A stretch of 64,000 bases of DNA from NCBI GenBank assembly GCA_963812775.1, contig CAWEWH010000007.1, positions 1,178,001-1,242,000 on the forward strand. Direction: 5' to 3'. The position numbers were made by a program, and so were the translations under genes. How positions within the stretch are numbered: position 1 is the stretch's first letter; each line of letters starts with the position of its first letter. The stretch comes from CAWEWH01 sp963812775 (GTDB taxonomy: Bacteria > Pseudomonadota > Alphaproteobacteria > Rhizobiales > Beijerinckiaceae). Shown here piece after piece: positions 8,542 through 17,808 of the stretch. The notes beneath the pieces are model-generated. The model was not told where the DNA came from, ran no database searches, and saw only the letters and a program-made list of their open reading frames with translations.

Positions 8542-8793
8542 TCAGCGCGGAGGCACACCGCCGGGAGAACAGGGCGGGCCGGTGCGATAGGCGCAGACGT
8601 GCCGCTTGAGGCCCTCGAATCTCGTCTCCACGCATTCATAGCTGTACTCGGAGCCGTAGTAGGCCCCGCACGGCCGCTGGGCCACTGAGAAGTTCTCAGG
8701 GCCATGGGCGCGCTGCGCTTGCGCAGGCGTCGCCGCGGCGGCCAGCAGCAGCGCAGAGGCGGCCGCTCGGACATTCGTCCAACGTGCTGTCAT
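8542..8793 (-). CDS. small secreted Cys-containing protein
   Basis: An 83-residue protein with a signal peptide (AAASALLLAAAATPAQAQ). The mature region of about 55 residues has four Cys (PCGAYYG, YECVET, HVCAYRT, PPCSPGG), so two disulfides are possible. A ribosome-binding site GGAGGGAG precedes the ATG at 8793; a longer frame to 8874 is less likely. I do not recognise the family. It is alone between the HTH protein and panE. Confidence 0.65.
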   Translation of the reverse strand: MTARWTNVRAAASALLLAAAATPAQAQRAHGPENFSVAQRPCGAYYGSEYSYECVETRFEGLKRHVCAYRTGPPCSPGGVPPR

Positions 8794-8941
8794 GAACCGT
8801 CTCCCTCCAGGGACGCGCCAAGTGCCCGTCAAGTGCGCCTGTCCTGGGGGCGTCGCCGCGTGGGCCATTCGCACCCTTATCTAGGGCCGAAATGCCCGAT
8901 GCCAAGCCCGGTGAGGCGCTGCGCGGAAATCCTTCGGTTCG

Positions 8942-9871
8942 TCAGGGCCCCGCTCCTCGCCCCATGAGATAGGGCTGGAGCGCCGCCTGGATGAAGGCAT
9001 GGACGGGCGTGTCGATGCCGGCTTGTCGGCCCAGCCGGACCACCGCGCCGCTGAGGTCGTTGAGCTCGAGGCGACGGCCGTTTTCGAGATCGTGCAGCAT
9101 CGAGGCCTTCATCGTCGCCGGCAGGTTGCGCGCGAAGGCGGTTTGCCGTTCGATCGTGTCCTTCGACAGCGCCGCGCACTTTGCCATGCCGACGCGCGCC
9201 GCCTCCTCAAGCGCCGCCTGGAAGAGGCTGGCGCAGAGCGGGTCGGCGAGGATCGGACCGACCGGCAGCCGGGTCAGGCCTGTCATGCCACTCAGCGTGG
9301 CAATCATGACGAACTTGTCCCAGATCTGCGCGTCGATGTCGGGAACGGCGGTGACTTTCAAGCCGGCCCCGTTGAGGGTGCGGGCCATCGCCTCGCAGCG
9401 ATCCGACAGGCCACCCGCCCGCTCACCCAGCGAGAACTCGGCGAAGGGGCCGTTGTGACGCACGACGCCGGGAACCTCGACGGCGGCCGGGATGCGCGCC
9501 ACGCCGCCGATGACACGATCAGCGCCCACGATTGCGGCGATTCGATCCCAGGCGTCGACGCCGTTCTGGAACGACACGACGGCGGTCTCTTCGCCAAGCA
9601 TCGGACCAAGCGCGCTGGCGGCAGCCTCCGTGTCGTAGAGCTTGACCAGGAACACGATGAGATCGACGACGCCAATGTCGCGGGGATCGGCGCTCGCCAC
9701 CACGTCCTTGACATGCAGGTTGCCGAGAGGGCTCTCGATCTTCAGGCCCCTGGTCCGCAAGGCATCGAGCATGGCGCCGCGGGCCACGAAGCGCACGTCG
9801 CGATTAGCGGCCAGGGCCCGGCCTCCGACATAGAGCCCGAGAGCGCCCGAACCCATGATGGCGATCCGCAT
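8942..9871 (-). CDS. panE: 2-dehydropantoate 2-reductase
   Basis: A 309-residue ApbA/PanE-family enzyme that reduces ketopantoate to pantoate with NADPH in pantothenate/CoA synthesis. The N-terminal Rossmann motif is MRIAIMGSGALGLYVGGRAL, and the C-terminal helical domain carries the conserved Lys/Asn/Ser-type region IWDKFVMIATLSGMTGL. Length is normal (about 300). The ATG at 9871 has AGGAG 6 bases upstream. Several paralogues of this family act on other 2-keto acids, so ketopantoate specificity is inferred. It diverges from the CoA-transferase at 10109. Confidence 0.85.
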   Translation of the reverse strand: MRIAIMGSGALGLYVGGRALAANRDVRFVARGAMLDALRTRGLKIESPLGNLHVKDVVASADPRDIGVVDLIVFLVKLYDTEAAASALGPMLGEETAVVSFQNGVDAWDRIAAIVGADRVIGGVARIPAAVEVPGVVRHNGPFAEFSLGERAGGLSDRCEAMARTLNGAGLKVTAVPDIDAQIWDKFVMIATLSGMTGLTRLPVGPILADPLCASLFQAALEEAARVGMAKCAALSKDTIERQTAFARNLPATMKASMLHDLENGRRLELNDLSGAVVRLGRQAGIDTPVHAFIQAALQPYLMGRGAGP

Positions 9872-10108
9872 CGGCAGCTCCTGGCGGCGTACGGTCACGC
9901 CGCGCCCGGTGATGCGTCTGGCCTTGGCCCAAACCGGCCGCCGATGCAAGCCGCCCCGGTGCGGAGCGGATTTCCCTCAGCGCATTGCTGTGCGAGCTTC
10001 TTTTGCTGCATTGGATTGGCTGCCTAGGCGATCCGCAATCAGTGGCCGCCCTCCAACCCCGCAAGAAACGCTGATTTTGCATCGGTCCATAGACTGAGAG
10101 GAACCCCG

Positions 10109-11374
10109 ATGGTGTCTGTCAGACCAGAGCTCCCGGAGCGTGCGCCTCGCGCGCAAGGCGAGCCGACGGCGCTCGACGGTTTGCTGGTGGTCGATTTCAC
10201 CAGGGTGGTGGCAGGCCCGGCTTGCACACAGACGCTTGCCGACTTCGGCGCCGAAGTCATCAAGATCGAGAACCCGGACGGCGGCGATGACACGCGCTTC
10301 TACGACCACGCCGAGCTCGGCGGCGAGAGCGCCGCCTTCGTGAGCCTCAACCGCAACAAGCGCGGCATTGCCCTCGACCTGACAAATCCGGCGGCGCGCG
10401 AGGTCGCACGCGAGCTGATCGCCAAGGCCAACGTCGTGGTGGAGAATTTCTCCGGCGGCGTCATGAAGAAATTCGGGCTCGATTATGCGTCGGTGGCGCC
10501 GACCAATCCGCGCCTCATCTACTGCTCGATCTCGGCCTATGGACGCGAGGGGGCATTCGCGTTGCGTCCTGGCTTCGATCCGATCACGCAGGCCGAAAGC
10601 GGCTTCATGTCGCTGAACGGATTTGCGGATGGGCCGCCCTTGCGCACCGGGCCGCCGATCGTCGACCTCGCAACCGGCATGTCGGCCTGTAACGCCATCC
10701 TGCTCGCGCTTCTGGCGCGGGACCGGCTCGGCCGCGGCCAGCATGTCGAGGTTGCCTTGTTCGACATCGCCATGGCGATGACCAGCTTCTACGGAACGGC
10801 CTACCTGATGAGCGGCCAGAACCCGGGCCGGTTCGGCAATTCGCCCAACGGCTCTCCGACCGTCGGCGTTTACGAAGCCTCCGACGGCCCGCTCTACATG
10901 GCCTGCGGCAACGACCGCCTCGTTCGCCGCCTCCTCGCCGAGGTGTTCGAGAGGCCCGACTTGCTCGAAGATTCGAGATTCGCATCGCGCAAGGCACGCT
11001 CGGCTCACAAGGAGGAGCTGCGCGCCATCATCGCTGGCGTCTTCAAGGGCGATATCCTCGAAACCTGGATCGCGAAGATGAAGAACGCCAATGTCCCGGT
11101 CGGCTATGTGCGCACGGTCGAGCAGGCGTTCAATGCCCCCGAGGCGCGCCAACGCCGGCGCCTGAGCCGGATTCCGCACCCGACTGCCGGCTTTATTCCG
11201 AATATCGAACCGCCGATCAAGATGAGCGGCACCCCGAGCCTGGATCCCGTCGCCGCGCCGCTCCTGGGTGAGCACACGAAGGAGGTGTTGCGGGCGACGC
11301 TGGCCTGTGACGAGCGCCGTCTGTCGACGCTGGCCGAGGCGGGAGCCTTCGGGAAAGCGACAGGCAAGGGCTGA
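10109..11374 (+). CDS. CaiB/BaiF family CoA-transferase
   Basis: A 421-residue class III CoA-transferase moving CoA between carboxylic acids. Signature segments are LDGLLVVDFTRVVAGPACTQ, LADFGAEVIKIENP, SLNRNKRGIALDL and the active-site region GFDPITQAESGFMSLNG containing the Asp that forms the acyl anhydride. AGAGGAA lies upstream of the ATG. It shares a 237-bp divergent promoter region with panE. The acyl substrate cannot be told; no acyl-CoA dehydrogenase or racemase is adjacent. Confidence 0.92.
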   Translation: MVSVRPELPERAPRAQGEPTALDGLLVVDFTRVVAGPACTQTLADFGAEVIKIENPDGGDDTRFYDHAELGGESAAFVSLNRNKRGIALDLTNPAAREVARELIAKANVVVENFSGGVMKKFGLDYASVAPTNPRLIYCSISAYGREGAFALRPGFDPITQAESGFMSLNGFADGPPLRTGPPIVDLATGMSACNAILLALLARDRLGRGQHVEVALFDIAMAMTSFYGTAYLMSGQNPGRFGNSPNGSPTVGVYEASDGPLYMACGNDRLVRRLLAEVFERPDLLEDSRFASRKARSAHKEELRAIIAGVFKGDILETWIAKMKNANVPVGYVRTVEQAFNAPEARQRRRLSRIPHPTAGFIPNIEPPIKMSGTPSLDPVAAPLLGEHTKEVLRATLACDERRLSTLAEAGAFGKATGKG

Positions 11375-11545
11375 ACGGCGCCCCTTACCGCGGCGCGAAG
11401 TGCTGTCACGACCAGCACGGCGCCTCGCTGACGTTGGCGCCAGCCCGCTCCTTCCCTGGCTCGGCACGTTCCGCCGCACCGGCCCTTGAGGAGACGCCCG
11501 TCTCGGCTACAACGACGCCATCGCGCCCTATGACGAGTCTTACCG

Positions 11546-11956
11546 ATGCAGTTCGACACCAAGATCGCCGTCGTGATCCGCACCGATCTCGAAGCATGGC
11601 AGAAGCTCAACGTCGCCGCCTTCCTGGCTGGCGGCATTGCCGCGAGCTTTCCGCCCTGCATCGGCGAGCCTTACGAGGACGCGTCGGGGACGCAATATCT
11701 GTCGCTTATCGGCCAGCCGATCCTGATCTACGCCGCCGACCGCGCCGGCCTGTCGCGGGCCCTGGAGCGGGCCTTGGCGCGCGGCCTGAAGCCCGCCCTC
11801 TACACCGAGGACATGTTTGCGACGACGCACGACGCCGCCAACCGCGCCGTCGTGAAGGCCGTCGAGCGGGCCAGCCTCAATCTCGTCGGCCTCGCCATTC
11901 GCGCCGACCGCAAGCTCGTCGACAAGACCGTCGACGGCCTGAAATTTCACACCTGA
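11546..11956 (+). CDS. DUF2000 family protein
   Basis: A 136-residue protein matching the DUF2000 pattern: KIAVVIRTDLEAWQKLNVAAF, GEPYEDASGTQYL and a C-terminal LNLVGLAIRADRKLVDKTVDG. The family is thought to share a fold with peptidyl-tRNA hydrolase 2, but no reaction is established. Length is complete. It stands between the CoA-transferase and the convergent ATC-hydrolase family gene. Confidence 0.8.
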   Translation: MQFDTKIAVVIRTDLEAWQKLNVAAFLAGGIAASFPPCIGEPYEDASGTQYLSLIGQPILIYAADRAGLSRALERALARGLKPALYTEDMFATTHDAANRAVVKAVERASLNLVGLAIRADRKLVDKTVDGLKFHT

Positions 11957-11983
11957 GGCGCTCAGAGGAAGCGGGAAGCGCCC

Positions 11984-12481
11984 TCACCGCGGCGCGAACG
12001 TGTAGCGGAAGGTGCAGCGCGGCGCGCCCTGCATGATGGTCTGCGCGCGCTCGAAGCTCACCTCACCGGCACCGGCCGCCACGATGTCGACATCGGTCTC
12101 GCAGACCAGGAGAGCCCCGAGCTCCGGTTCGCCGAGCGCCCGAAAGAACTCGGCGAAGCGGCAGCGCGTCACGTCGAATTCGAGCGCCTCCTTGTCCTGG
12201 CGGCGCATCTCGTATTCGACCTCCCGCTCGGTGACCTCACCCAACGCGGTGTGCAGGGTCGCCCATTTGCGCCGCCCACTGCCCTCGATGCTCTCGCCAA
12301 TCGCCCCGAAGAGCTGCCGCGACCAGTCGCGCAGCGCCTCCCTGACAATGGCGTCCGCCTTCTCCTTTCCCAATTCGGCACGCAGCGCTTTGAGCACCGG
12401 CACCAGGACCTGCGCCTGGATGCGCGTCTTGTCGAGGAGCGACAGGTTGGGTTCGACCATGTAGTCGTCAAGCACACTCAT
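11984..12481 (-). CDS. L-2-amino-thiazoline-4-carboxylic acid hydrolase family protein
   Basis: A 165-residue protein whose C-terminal part carries the family signature: TRCRFAEFFRALGEPELGAL, LVCETD, and FERAQTIMQGAPRCTFRY. The founding enzyme opens the thiazoline ring during bacterial L-cysteine production from ATC, but most homologues are uncharacterised, so the substrate here is open. The N-terminus is helical. It lies just downstream, in its own reading direction, of the tRNA-Pro gene, separated by 102 bp. Confidence 0.8.
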   Translation of the reverse strand: MSVLDDYMVEPNLSLLDKTRIQAQVLVPVLKALRAELGKEKADAIVREALRDWSRQLFGAIGESIEGSGRRKWATLHTALGEVTEREVEYEMRRQDKEALEFDVTRCRFAEFFRALGEPELGALLVCETDVDIVAAGAGEVSFERAQTIMQGAPRCTFRYTFAPR

Positions 12482-12583
12482 GACGTCTCCCTTGGATGGA
12501 TTGTAACAAGCTCGCCACTTTGAGGCCGATCGGAGCGGCTTCGCTCGGATCTTGTCGGACGATCAGGTGCTCGCCAGGGCGGT

Positions 12584-12661
12584 TGGTCGGAGTGGCGAGA
12601 TTTGAACTCGCGACCCCTAGTCCCCCAGACTAGTGCGCTAACCGGGCTGCGCTACACTCCG
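12584..12661 (-). tRNA. tRNA-Pro (anticodon GGG)
   Basis: The minus strand folds as a full cloverleaf: acceptor CGGAGTG/CACTCCG, D arm GCGC/GCGC, anticodon stem CTAGT/ACTAG with loop CTGGGGG, T stem GCGAG/CTCGC with loop TTCAAAT, discriminator A. The CCA end is encoded (12584-12586). The anticodon GGG reads CCC/CCU proline codons. Confidence 0.96.
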
Positions 12662-12731
12662 ACGCTGCGGGTTATAGAGTTCCGATGCGGCCCGTGCAAC
12701 GCGGCGCACCCTACGAGCACGCGGGCGGCCT

Positions 12732-13316
12732 CTATGAGGTCTGGTCGCCCGGATCGCGGTCCTGCCGCGCCAGCGTCAGGATGCGCTTGCACTCGGCAAG
12801 CTCGGCCATCACCACCTGCAGGCGGCGGCGCTCATCCGACGTGATGCTGGGGTCGGGGCTAGGCGCCGCCGCTGCAATATGGGCCTTGCGGCCGTTGCGC
12901 GACGACGGCTCAGCATCGCGCGCCAAGGCGGGAGCGGCGCCGGCCGGTCGGTCGAGAGGCTCGGGTGACGGCAACACCTCGTCGTCTTCGCGGATGTCCT
13001 CGTCGTCGGTGTCTTCAACGTCCGGCGTCTGCGGTTGCGGCGCGCCTTCACGCCATGCCGCCTGCACGAAGCGCACCCCCTCCTCCTTCAGGATGCGCTG
13101 CACACCCTTGATGGTATAGCCCTCGCCGTAGAGCAGATGGCGGATGCCCTTCAAGAGCTCGACATCGTCGGGCCGATAGTAGCGCCGCCCGCCGCCACGC
13201 TTCAGCGGCTTGATCTGCGCGAAGCGCGTTTCCCAGAAGCGCAGCACGTGTTGTGGAATGTCGAGGTCGTCAGCGACCTCACTGATGGTGCGAAAGGCAT
13301 CGGGACTCTTATCCAC
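12732..13316 (-). CDS. MerR family transcriptional regulator
   Basis: A 194-residue protein with an N-terminal MerR winged helix-turn-helix (residues about 10-80: TISEVADDLDIPQHVLRFWE, RFAQIKPLKRGGGRRYYRPD). An acidic, Pro-rich linker (about 95-150) follows, then a short C-terminal helix (RRRLQVVMAELAECKRIL). It lies 47 bp downstream of ihfA in the same direction, the usual placement in Hyphomicrobiales. The effector and targets are unknown. Confidence 0.9.
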   Translation of the reverse strand: MDKSPDAFRTISEVADDLDIPQHVLRFWETRFAQIKPLKRGGGRRYYRPDDVELLKGIRHLLYGEGYTIKGVQRILKEEGVRFVQAAWREGAPQPQTPDVEDTDDEDIREDDEVLPSPEPLDRPAGAAPALARDAEPSSRNGRKAHIAAAAPSPDPSITSDERRRLQVVMAELAECKRILTLARQDRDPGDQTS

Positions 13317-13363
13317 CGATCCACGCTCCGCAACTTTTGCGACTCGCAGCTTGCAACTCTACT

Positions 13364-13684
13364 CTACGCCCGTTCGTCCTCGTCTGGAACGTCCTGGCCG
13401 TTGATGCGCGCCTTGAGCACATTGGACGGCTTGAACACCATGACCCGGCGCGGCTCGATGGGCACCTCGACGCCGGTCTTGGGGTTGCGCCCAATACGCT
13501 GGCCCTTCTCGCGCACGACGAAGGAGCCGAAAGACGAAAGCTTCACGGTTTGACCGCGGGCGAGACAGTCGCACATTTCCGACAGGACCAGCTCGACGAG
13601 CGACGCCAATTCAGTCCGCGACAGCCCGACCTTCTGGTAGACCGCTTCGCACAAATCCGCGCGCGTGATCGTTCGCCCTGTCAT
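13364..13684 (-). CDS. ihfA: integration host factor subunit alpha
   Basis: A 106-residue nucleoid DNA-bending protein. It has the HU/IHF signature SSFGSFVVREKGQRIGRNPK and the beta-arm region KTGVEVPIEPRRVMVFKPS with the DNA-intercalating Pro. The N-terminal TITRADLCEAVYQKVGLSR is IHF-alpha type rather than HU. It forms a heterodimer with IHF-beta, encoded elsewhere. It follows fabH by 151 bp and precedes the MerR regulator. Confidence 0.95.
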   Translation of the reverse strand: MTGRTITRADLCEAVYQKVGLSRTELASLVELVLSEMCDCLARGQTVKLSSFGSFVVREKGQRIGRNPKTGVEVPIEPRRVMVFKPSNVLKARINGQDVPDEDERA

Positions 13685-13835
13685 CCCTCAACCGCGCCCC
13701 TTCTTCTTGACTGTGATGAAAGCAAACGTTGCGCGCGAGTCAACAGGCGATACAGCCATCAACCAAAATAAATTGATGCGAGGAGAGCGGGTTACGGCGA
13801 AGTGCTGAAACGCGGGTGGCGCAGCCTTCAGGGTC

Positions 13836-14816
13836 TCACCAGCGGATCAGCGCGCTTCCCCAGGTGAAGCCGCCGCCCATCGCCTCGATGAGCACCAGAT
13901 CACCGTCCTTGATGCGGCCGTCACGGCGCGCCTCGGCAAGCGCCAGGGGGATCGAGGCGGCCGAGGTGTTGCCGTGGTGGTCGACCGTCACCACCACCTT
14001 GTCGCGCGCAATGCCGAGCTTGTCGGCGCTGGCGTCGATGATCCGCTTATTGGCCTGGTGGGGCACGAACCACTGGATATCGTCGGCCGTCGTGCCGGTG
14101 GCCGCAAAGGCGTCCTCGATCACGTCGGTGATCATGCCGACGGCATGACGGAACACTTCCTTCCCTTCCATGCGCAGGTGCCCGACCGTCTTGGTGGAGC
14201 CCGGCCCGCCATCGACGAAGAGCTTGGCGCGATGCCGCCCGTCGGAGCGCAGGTGCGAGGTGAGCACGCCGCGGTCGGCGAGCGTGCCGTCGCCCTCCTG
14301 CGCCTCGAGCACGATGGCGCCGGCGCCGTCGCCAAACAGCACGCAGGTGGTGCGGTCCTCCCAATCGAGAATGCGCGAGAACGTCTCGGCGCCGATCACC
14401 AAGGCGCGCTTGTGCGAACCGGAGGTGAGGAACTTGTCGGCCGTCGCCACCGCGAACACGAAGCCGGAGCACACCGCCTGCAGGTCGAAGGCGACGCCAT
14501 GGGTGATGCCGAGGCCGGCCTGAATCTGCGTGGCAGTCGCCGGGAAGGTGTAGTCCGGCGTCGAGGTCGCGCAGACGATGAGGTCGATGTCGGCCGCGCC
14601 AAGCCCGGCATCGGCGAGCGCCCCCTCGGCCGCCTTGAGCCCGAGCATCGAGGTGGTCTCGCCGTCGGCGGCGATGTGGCGCTGCTGGATGCCCGTGCGC
14701 TGCACAATCCACGCGTCGGATGTCTCCACCGCCCGCTCGAGCTCGGCATTCTTGACGGCCCGCGCCGGCAGGAACGAGCCCGAGCCACGCACGACGGAAC
14801 GCAAACGCTTTGCCAA
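13836..14816 (-). CDS. fabH: beta-ketoacyl-ACP synthase III
   Basis: A 326-residue condensing enzyme that starts fatty-acid synthesis by joining acetyl-CoA with malonyl-ACP. The catalytic triad is visible: Cys in LQAVCSGFVFA (about residue 115), His in WFVPHQANKRI and Asn in DHHGNTSAASIPLA. The C-terminus GGGFTWGSALIRW is typical. It follows plsX by 11 bp in the same direction, forming the plsX-fabH-ihfA-merR operon of alphaproteobacteria. Confidence 0.97.
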   Translation of the reverse strand: MAKRLRSVVRGSGSFLPARAVKNAELERAVETSDAWIVQRTGIQQRHIAADGETTSMLGLKAAEGALADAGLGAADIDLIVCATSTPDYTFPATATQIQAGLGITHGVAFDLQAVCSGFVFAVATADKFLTSGSHKRALVIGAETFSRILDWEDRTTCVLFGDGAGAIVLEAQEGDGTLADRGVLTSHLRSDGRHRAKLFVDGGPGSTKTVGHLRMEGKEVFRHAVGMITDVIEDAFAATGTTADDIQWFVPHQANKRIIDASADKLGIARDKVVVTVDHHGNTSAASIPLALAEARRDGRIKDGDLVLIEAMGGGFTWGSALIRW

Positions 14817-14827
14817 TGGAAATCCCT

Positions 14828-15870
14828 TCAGGCCGGTCCCGGCGCCAGCGGCGACCCGGACTGCGTCACCATTTCGCGAATCTTGGCCACCAGCTCGTAG
14901 CGGGCCATGTCATAGGCGAGATCGATAGCGCTGGCGAATGCCGCGGCATCCGCCCCGCCATGGCTCTTGATGACCACCCCCTCCAAGCCAAGCACGACGG
15001 CGCCGTTGGCGCGGCCGGGGTCCATCTTCTCCCTGAGCGCCGCAAAGGCGGCGCGCGCGAAGAGGTAGCCGATGCGGGCCATGAGGGTCCGCGACAGGGC
15101 GCTGCGCAAATAGGCCATGATCTGCTTGGCCGTGCCCTCGGCGGTCTTGAGTGCGATATTGCCCGTGAACCCTTCGGTCACCACCACGTCTACGGTGCCC
15201 TTGCCGATGTCGTCGCCCTCGACGAAGCCGTAGTAGTTAGGTGAGGGAAGTTGCCGTCCCGCAGGATGCGCCCCGCGTCCTTGACCGGCTCGATGCCCTT
15301 GATCTCCTCGACGCCGATATTGAGCAGGCCGACCGTCGGCCGATCGACATCGAAGACGATGCGCGCCATGGCCGAGCCCATGATGGCGAGATCGACCAGG
15401 TGTCGCGCGTCGGCCCCGATGGTGGCGCCGATGTCGAGCACGATGCTCTCGCCGCGCACCGTCGGCCAAATGCCGGCCAGCGCCGGGCGATCGATCTCGC
15501 CCATGCGCTTCAGGCAGAGCCGCGCCATGGCGCCGAGCGCGCCGGTATTGCCGGCCGACACGACAGCGTCGGCGGCCCCGGTCTTGGCCGCGTCGAGGGC
15601 CATCCACATCGACGACTTGTAGCGCCCCCTGCGCAGCGCCTGGCTCGGCTTGTCGTCCATGCGCACCATCACCTCGGTGTGGCGCACTTCCGTCACCGCC
15701 TTGACCTTGGGATGCGCGTCGAGGAGCGGCGCGATGACCGCCTGGTCCCCGGTCATGACGAAGCGCACGTCCGGCCGCCGTTCCAGCGCCAAGGCGGCGG
15801 CAGGAACGACAACGGCGGCCCCGTGGTCGCCGCCCATGGCGTCAAGCGCGATCCTGACAGAGCGAGCCAT
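14828..15870 (-). CDS. plsX: phosphate acyltransferase PlsX, interrupted by one frameshift
   Basis: PlsX makes acyl-phosphate from acyl-ACP for phospholipid synthesis. The first part runs in frame from ATG 15870 (RIALDAMGGDHGAAVVVPAA) to RILRDGNFPHL. The protein then continues one frame over with NYYGFVEGDDIGKGTVDVVV and TEGFTGNIALKT. The break is near 15239, where CACCTAACTAC lacks one base relative to an expected His-Leu-Asn-Tyr. The span of 1043 nt is one short of 348 codons, consistent with a single missing base. No other defect is seen, so I think the gene is intact in the organism. Confidence 0.93.
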
Positions 15871-15914
15871 GGCTTAGAGGGTCGTCTTCCCGGGGACGGC
15901 GGCGAGCGCGTGAG

Positions 15915-15962
15915 CCCGAAAAGTTGCAGACTTTTCGGAGAAGATCATGCGCCAAATCCAAG
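15915..15962 (+). repeat. copy of the Hyphomicrobiales CATGATC/CCCGAAAAG palindromic repeat
   Basis: CCCGAAAAG, a short spacer and CTTTTCGG form a small hairpin, followed by AGATCATGCGCCAAATC. The same 17-base word occurs in the 49655-49757 copy in reverse orientation. It fills much of the 204 bp between the DUF177 gene and plsX. Confidence 0.7.
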
Positions 15963-16074
15963 GGCTGGGGCGCGCATCCGATCCCATCCAGTCGGACGGC
16001 GCTTGAACCGCGGCGGACAATAGCGCCTCGGCCCTATCCCGCAACACCTTTTGGCCACCGCAATCGGGCCGCAT

Positions 16075-16620
16075 TCATCGCTTTCCGGAAAGGTCGGCCT
16101 TCAGGCGGCCCAGGGCCGCGAAGGGCGACGCTTCCGGTTGCTCGTCGCTCTCGTACGCGAAGGACACACCGGGCCGGCGCGGATAAGGATCGAGGCCGAG
16201 CGCCAGGAACTCCGCCGTCAGCGCCCCAAGGTCGATCTTGCCGTCGACGATGTCGTCGGGCAGGTCGCGTCCCAGCGACAACTCGGTCTGGCGGTGGGCC
16301 GTATCGGCGGCCGGAGACGGCTCGGCGAATGTCACGTCGACGCTTTCGCCGACTTCCGCGTCGAAGGCCTCGAGGGTCACGACGCAGATCTGGCGAACGC
16401 TGGCGTCGATGCGGCCGACGACCTTGAGCCGGCGCGGCGAGCCTGTGACCAAAAACCGTCCGGTGAGCGCGTGCACCGCCGGCAGGGCCAAAAGCCGCGC
16501 CAGGGCGTCGCGCTCCTCGGGGTTGGCCTCGACGGTCACGTCCAGGCCATCCGGCGACACGTCGTCGACGCCGACCAGGCGATGCAGCGGCTGCTCTCGC
16601 TTTGGCTGTCTGTGTTTCAC
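16075..16620 (-). CDS. YceD/DUF177 family protein
   Basis: A 181-residue member of the DUF177 (YceD) family, whose genes usually neighbour rpmF or plsX. The best-matching segments are RRLKVVGRIDASVRQICVVT and LEAFDAEVGESVDVTF in the middle, and IDLGALTAEFLALGLDPYPR near the C-terminus. A role in 23S rRNA metabolism has been suggested for bacterial and plant members. Translation starts at GTG (16618-16620), overlapping as GTGA the TGA of the CBP3-like gene, so the two are coupled. Here rpmF is absent and a repeat lies before plsX. Confidence 0.88.
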   Translation of the reverse strand: MKHRQPKREQPLHRLVGVDDVSPDGLDVTVEANPEERDALARLLALPAVHALTGRFLVTGSPRRLKVVGRIDASVRQICVVTLEAFDAEVGESVDVTFAEPSPAADTAHRQTELSLGRDLPDDIVDGKIDLGALTAEFLALGLDPYPRRPGVSFAYESDEQPEASPFAALGRLKADLSGKR

Positions 16621-17157
16621 GGCGCCGTCCCCTCGATGGAGGCTGGATCTGGAAACAGGTGCGTTTCGCCAAGGATATCTTCAAGCGGCAAGGCGGCAAG
16701 GAGACGTTCACCCGCCAGGGCGTAGGCGGCAAGGCGTTCGCCTGCGCCGCCGACGACGCCGCTCTTGCCGATGGCTGCGGCGAGGCTTTGCGGATCGGCC
16801 GCATTGAAGGCGGCCTCATAGGCCGGAGACTCGCCCGTAAAACGCCTGCGCCAGAGATTTCATGCGTTTGGGGACCGAAATATCCCCGACCCCCATCTCG
16901 CGAAGCGACCGGTCGAGCTCGCGAAAGGTCAGGTCGACAAGCTCCTGGGCGATGTCGGCGGCAGGCGCCGGCAAGCTCTTCAGCCGCCGCAACACCAGAA
17001 TCAGGTGCAGCGACAGGGCCTCGAAGCGCCCTTCGCCGCTGTCCGGCACCCCATAGGCGTCGTAGAGCGCCTCGGCACGAGCCGCAGAGATGATGCGCCG
17101 ATAGAGACCATCGACCGCCGCTTCGGGCCGTTTGCGGCGTAAAAGATCGAAAATCAT
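16617..17157 (-). CDS. ubiquinol-cytochrome c chaperone (CBP3/UQCC1-like), one frameshift
   Basis: The N-terminal part from ATG 17157 (MIFDLLRRKRPEAAVDGLYR) matches the bacterial CBP3 family linked to cytochrome bc1 assembly: YDAYGVPDSGEGRFEALSLH, DLTFRELDRSLREMGVGD and VPKRMKSLAQAFYG. In the given frame it stops early, but one frame over the protein continues ESPAYEAAFNAADPQSLAAA and ends SIEGTAP. Removing one G from the GGG near 16835 restores 180 codons exactly. The restored stop overlaps the next gene as GTGA. Divergent bamE lies 128 bp away. Confidence 0.85.
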
Positions 17158-17284
17158 GGACCAAGCGGTGCCTTGCCGCTGCCTTGCCAAAGCCACGAGT
17201 GCGGGTTAGGGCATCGCCCCGCACGGGAGCAAGCATCGAATTGTCGCTGCGGCTTGTTCCAGCGTCAGGCTGAGGGGGAATTCA

Positions 17285-17746
17285 TTGCACTCGTCTGTGA
17301 AGCGGACTCTGGCGGCCGCCTGTCTTGCGCTTACGGTCTCAACCATGCTCGGAGGCTGCGCCAACGAGATCATCACCCACGGCTATGTGCTCGACGAGAA
17401 GGCGCTCGGCGACGTGACACCGGGCACCAGCGTCGACAAGGTCCTGTCGGTGCTCGGGACGCCCTCGACCGTCTCAACAGTCGGCAACAAGACCTTCTAC
17501 TATATCAGCCAGCTGTCGACACGCCGCGTTCAGTTCCTGGAGCCGCGCATCACCGACCAGCGCGTGCTGGCCGTCTATTTCGACAAGAACTTCAAGGTCG
17601 AGCGCGTCGCCAATTACGGCATGCAGGACGGCCAAGTGTTCGACTTCATCAGCCGCAAGACGCCGTCGAGCGGCCAGGAACGGAGCCTCATCTCGCAGCT
17701 CTTCCAGGGCGGCGCGAAGTTCAATCCGCCCGGCGGCGGCTCATAG
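17285..17746 (+). CDS. bamE: outer-membrane assembly factor BamE (SmpA/OmlA family)
   Basis: A 153-residue lipoprotein of the beta-barrel assembly machine. The signal peptide ends in the lipobox GGC (Cys at about residue 23). The SmpA/OmlA domain shows GDVTPGTSVDKVLSVLGTPS and KTFYYISQLSTRRVQFLEP. The start is TTG 17285: GAGGGGGAA sits 6-7 bases before it, whereas the GTG at 17297 has no well-placed site. It diverges from the CBP3-like/DUF177 operon and converges with hppA through a strong terminator. Confidence 0.9.
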   Translation: MHSSVKRTLAAACLALTVSTMLGGCANEIITHGYVLDEKALGDVTPGTSVDKVLSVLGTPSTVSTVGNKTFYYISQLSTRRVQFLEPRITDQRVLAVYFDKNFKVERVANYGMQDGQVFDFISRKTPSSGQERSLISQLFQGGAKFNPPGGGS

Positions 17747-17765
17747 ACGGCAGGAGATGGGAAGC

Positions 17766-17795
17766 AAAGGCCGCGGTCTCGACCGCGGCCTTTTT
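17766..17795 (+). terminator. bidirectional Rho-independent terminator between bamE and hppA
   Basis: A perfect 12-bp stem (AAAGGCCGCGGT at 17766-17777, ACCGCGGCCTTT at 17782-17793) with loop CTCG, followed by a T run on the plus strand and, because of the leading As, also on the minus strand. It sits between the convergent stops at 17746 and 17809. Confidence 0.9.
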
Positions 17796-17808
17796 GTTTG
17801 CCTCGTCG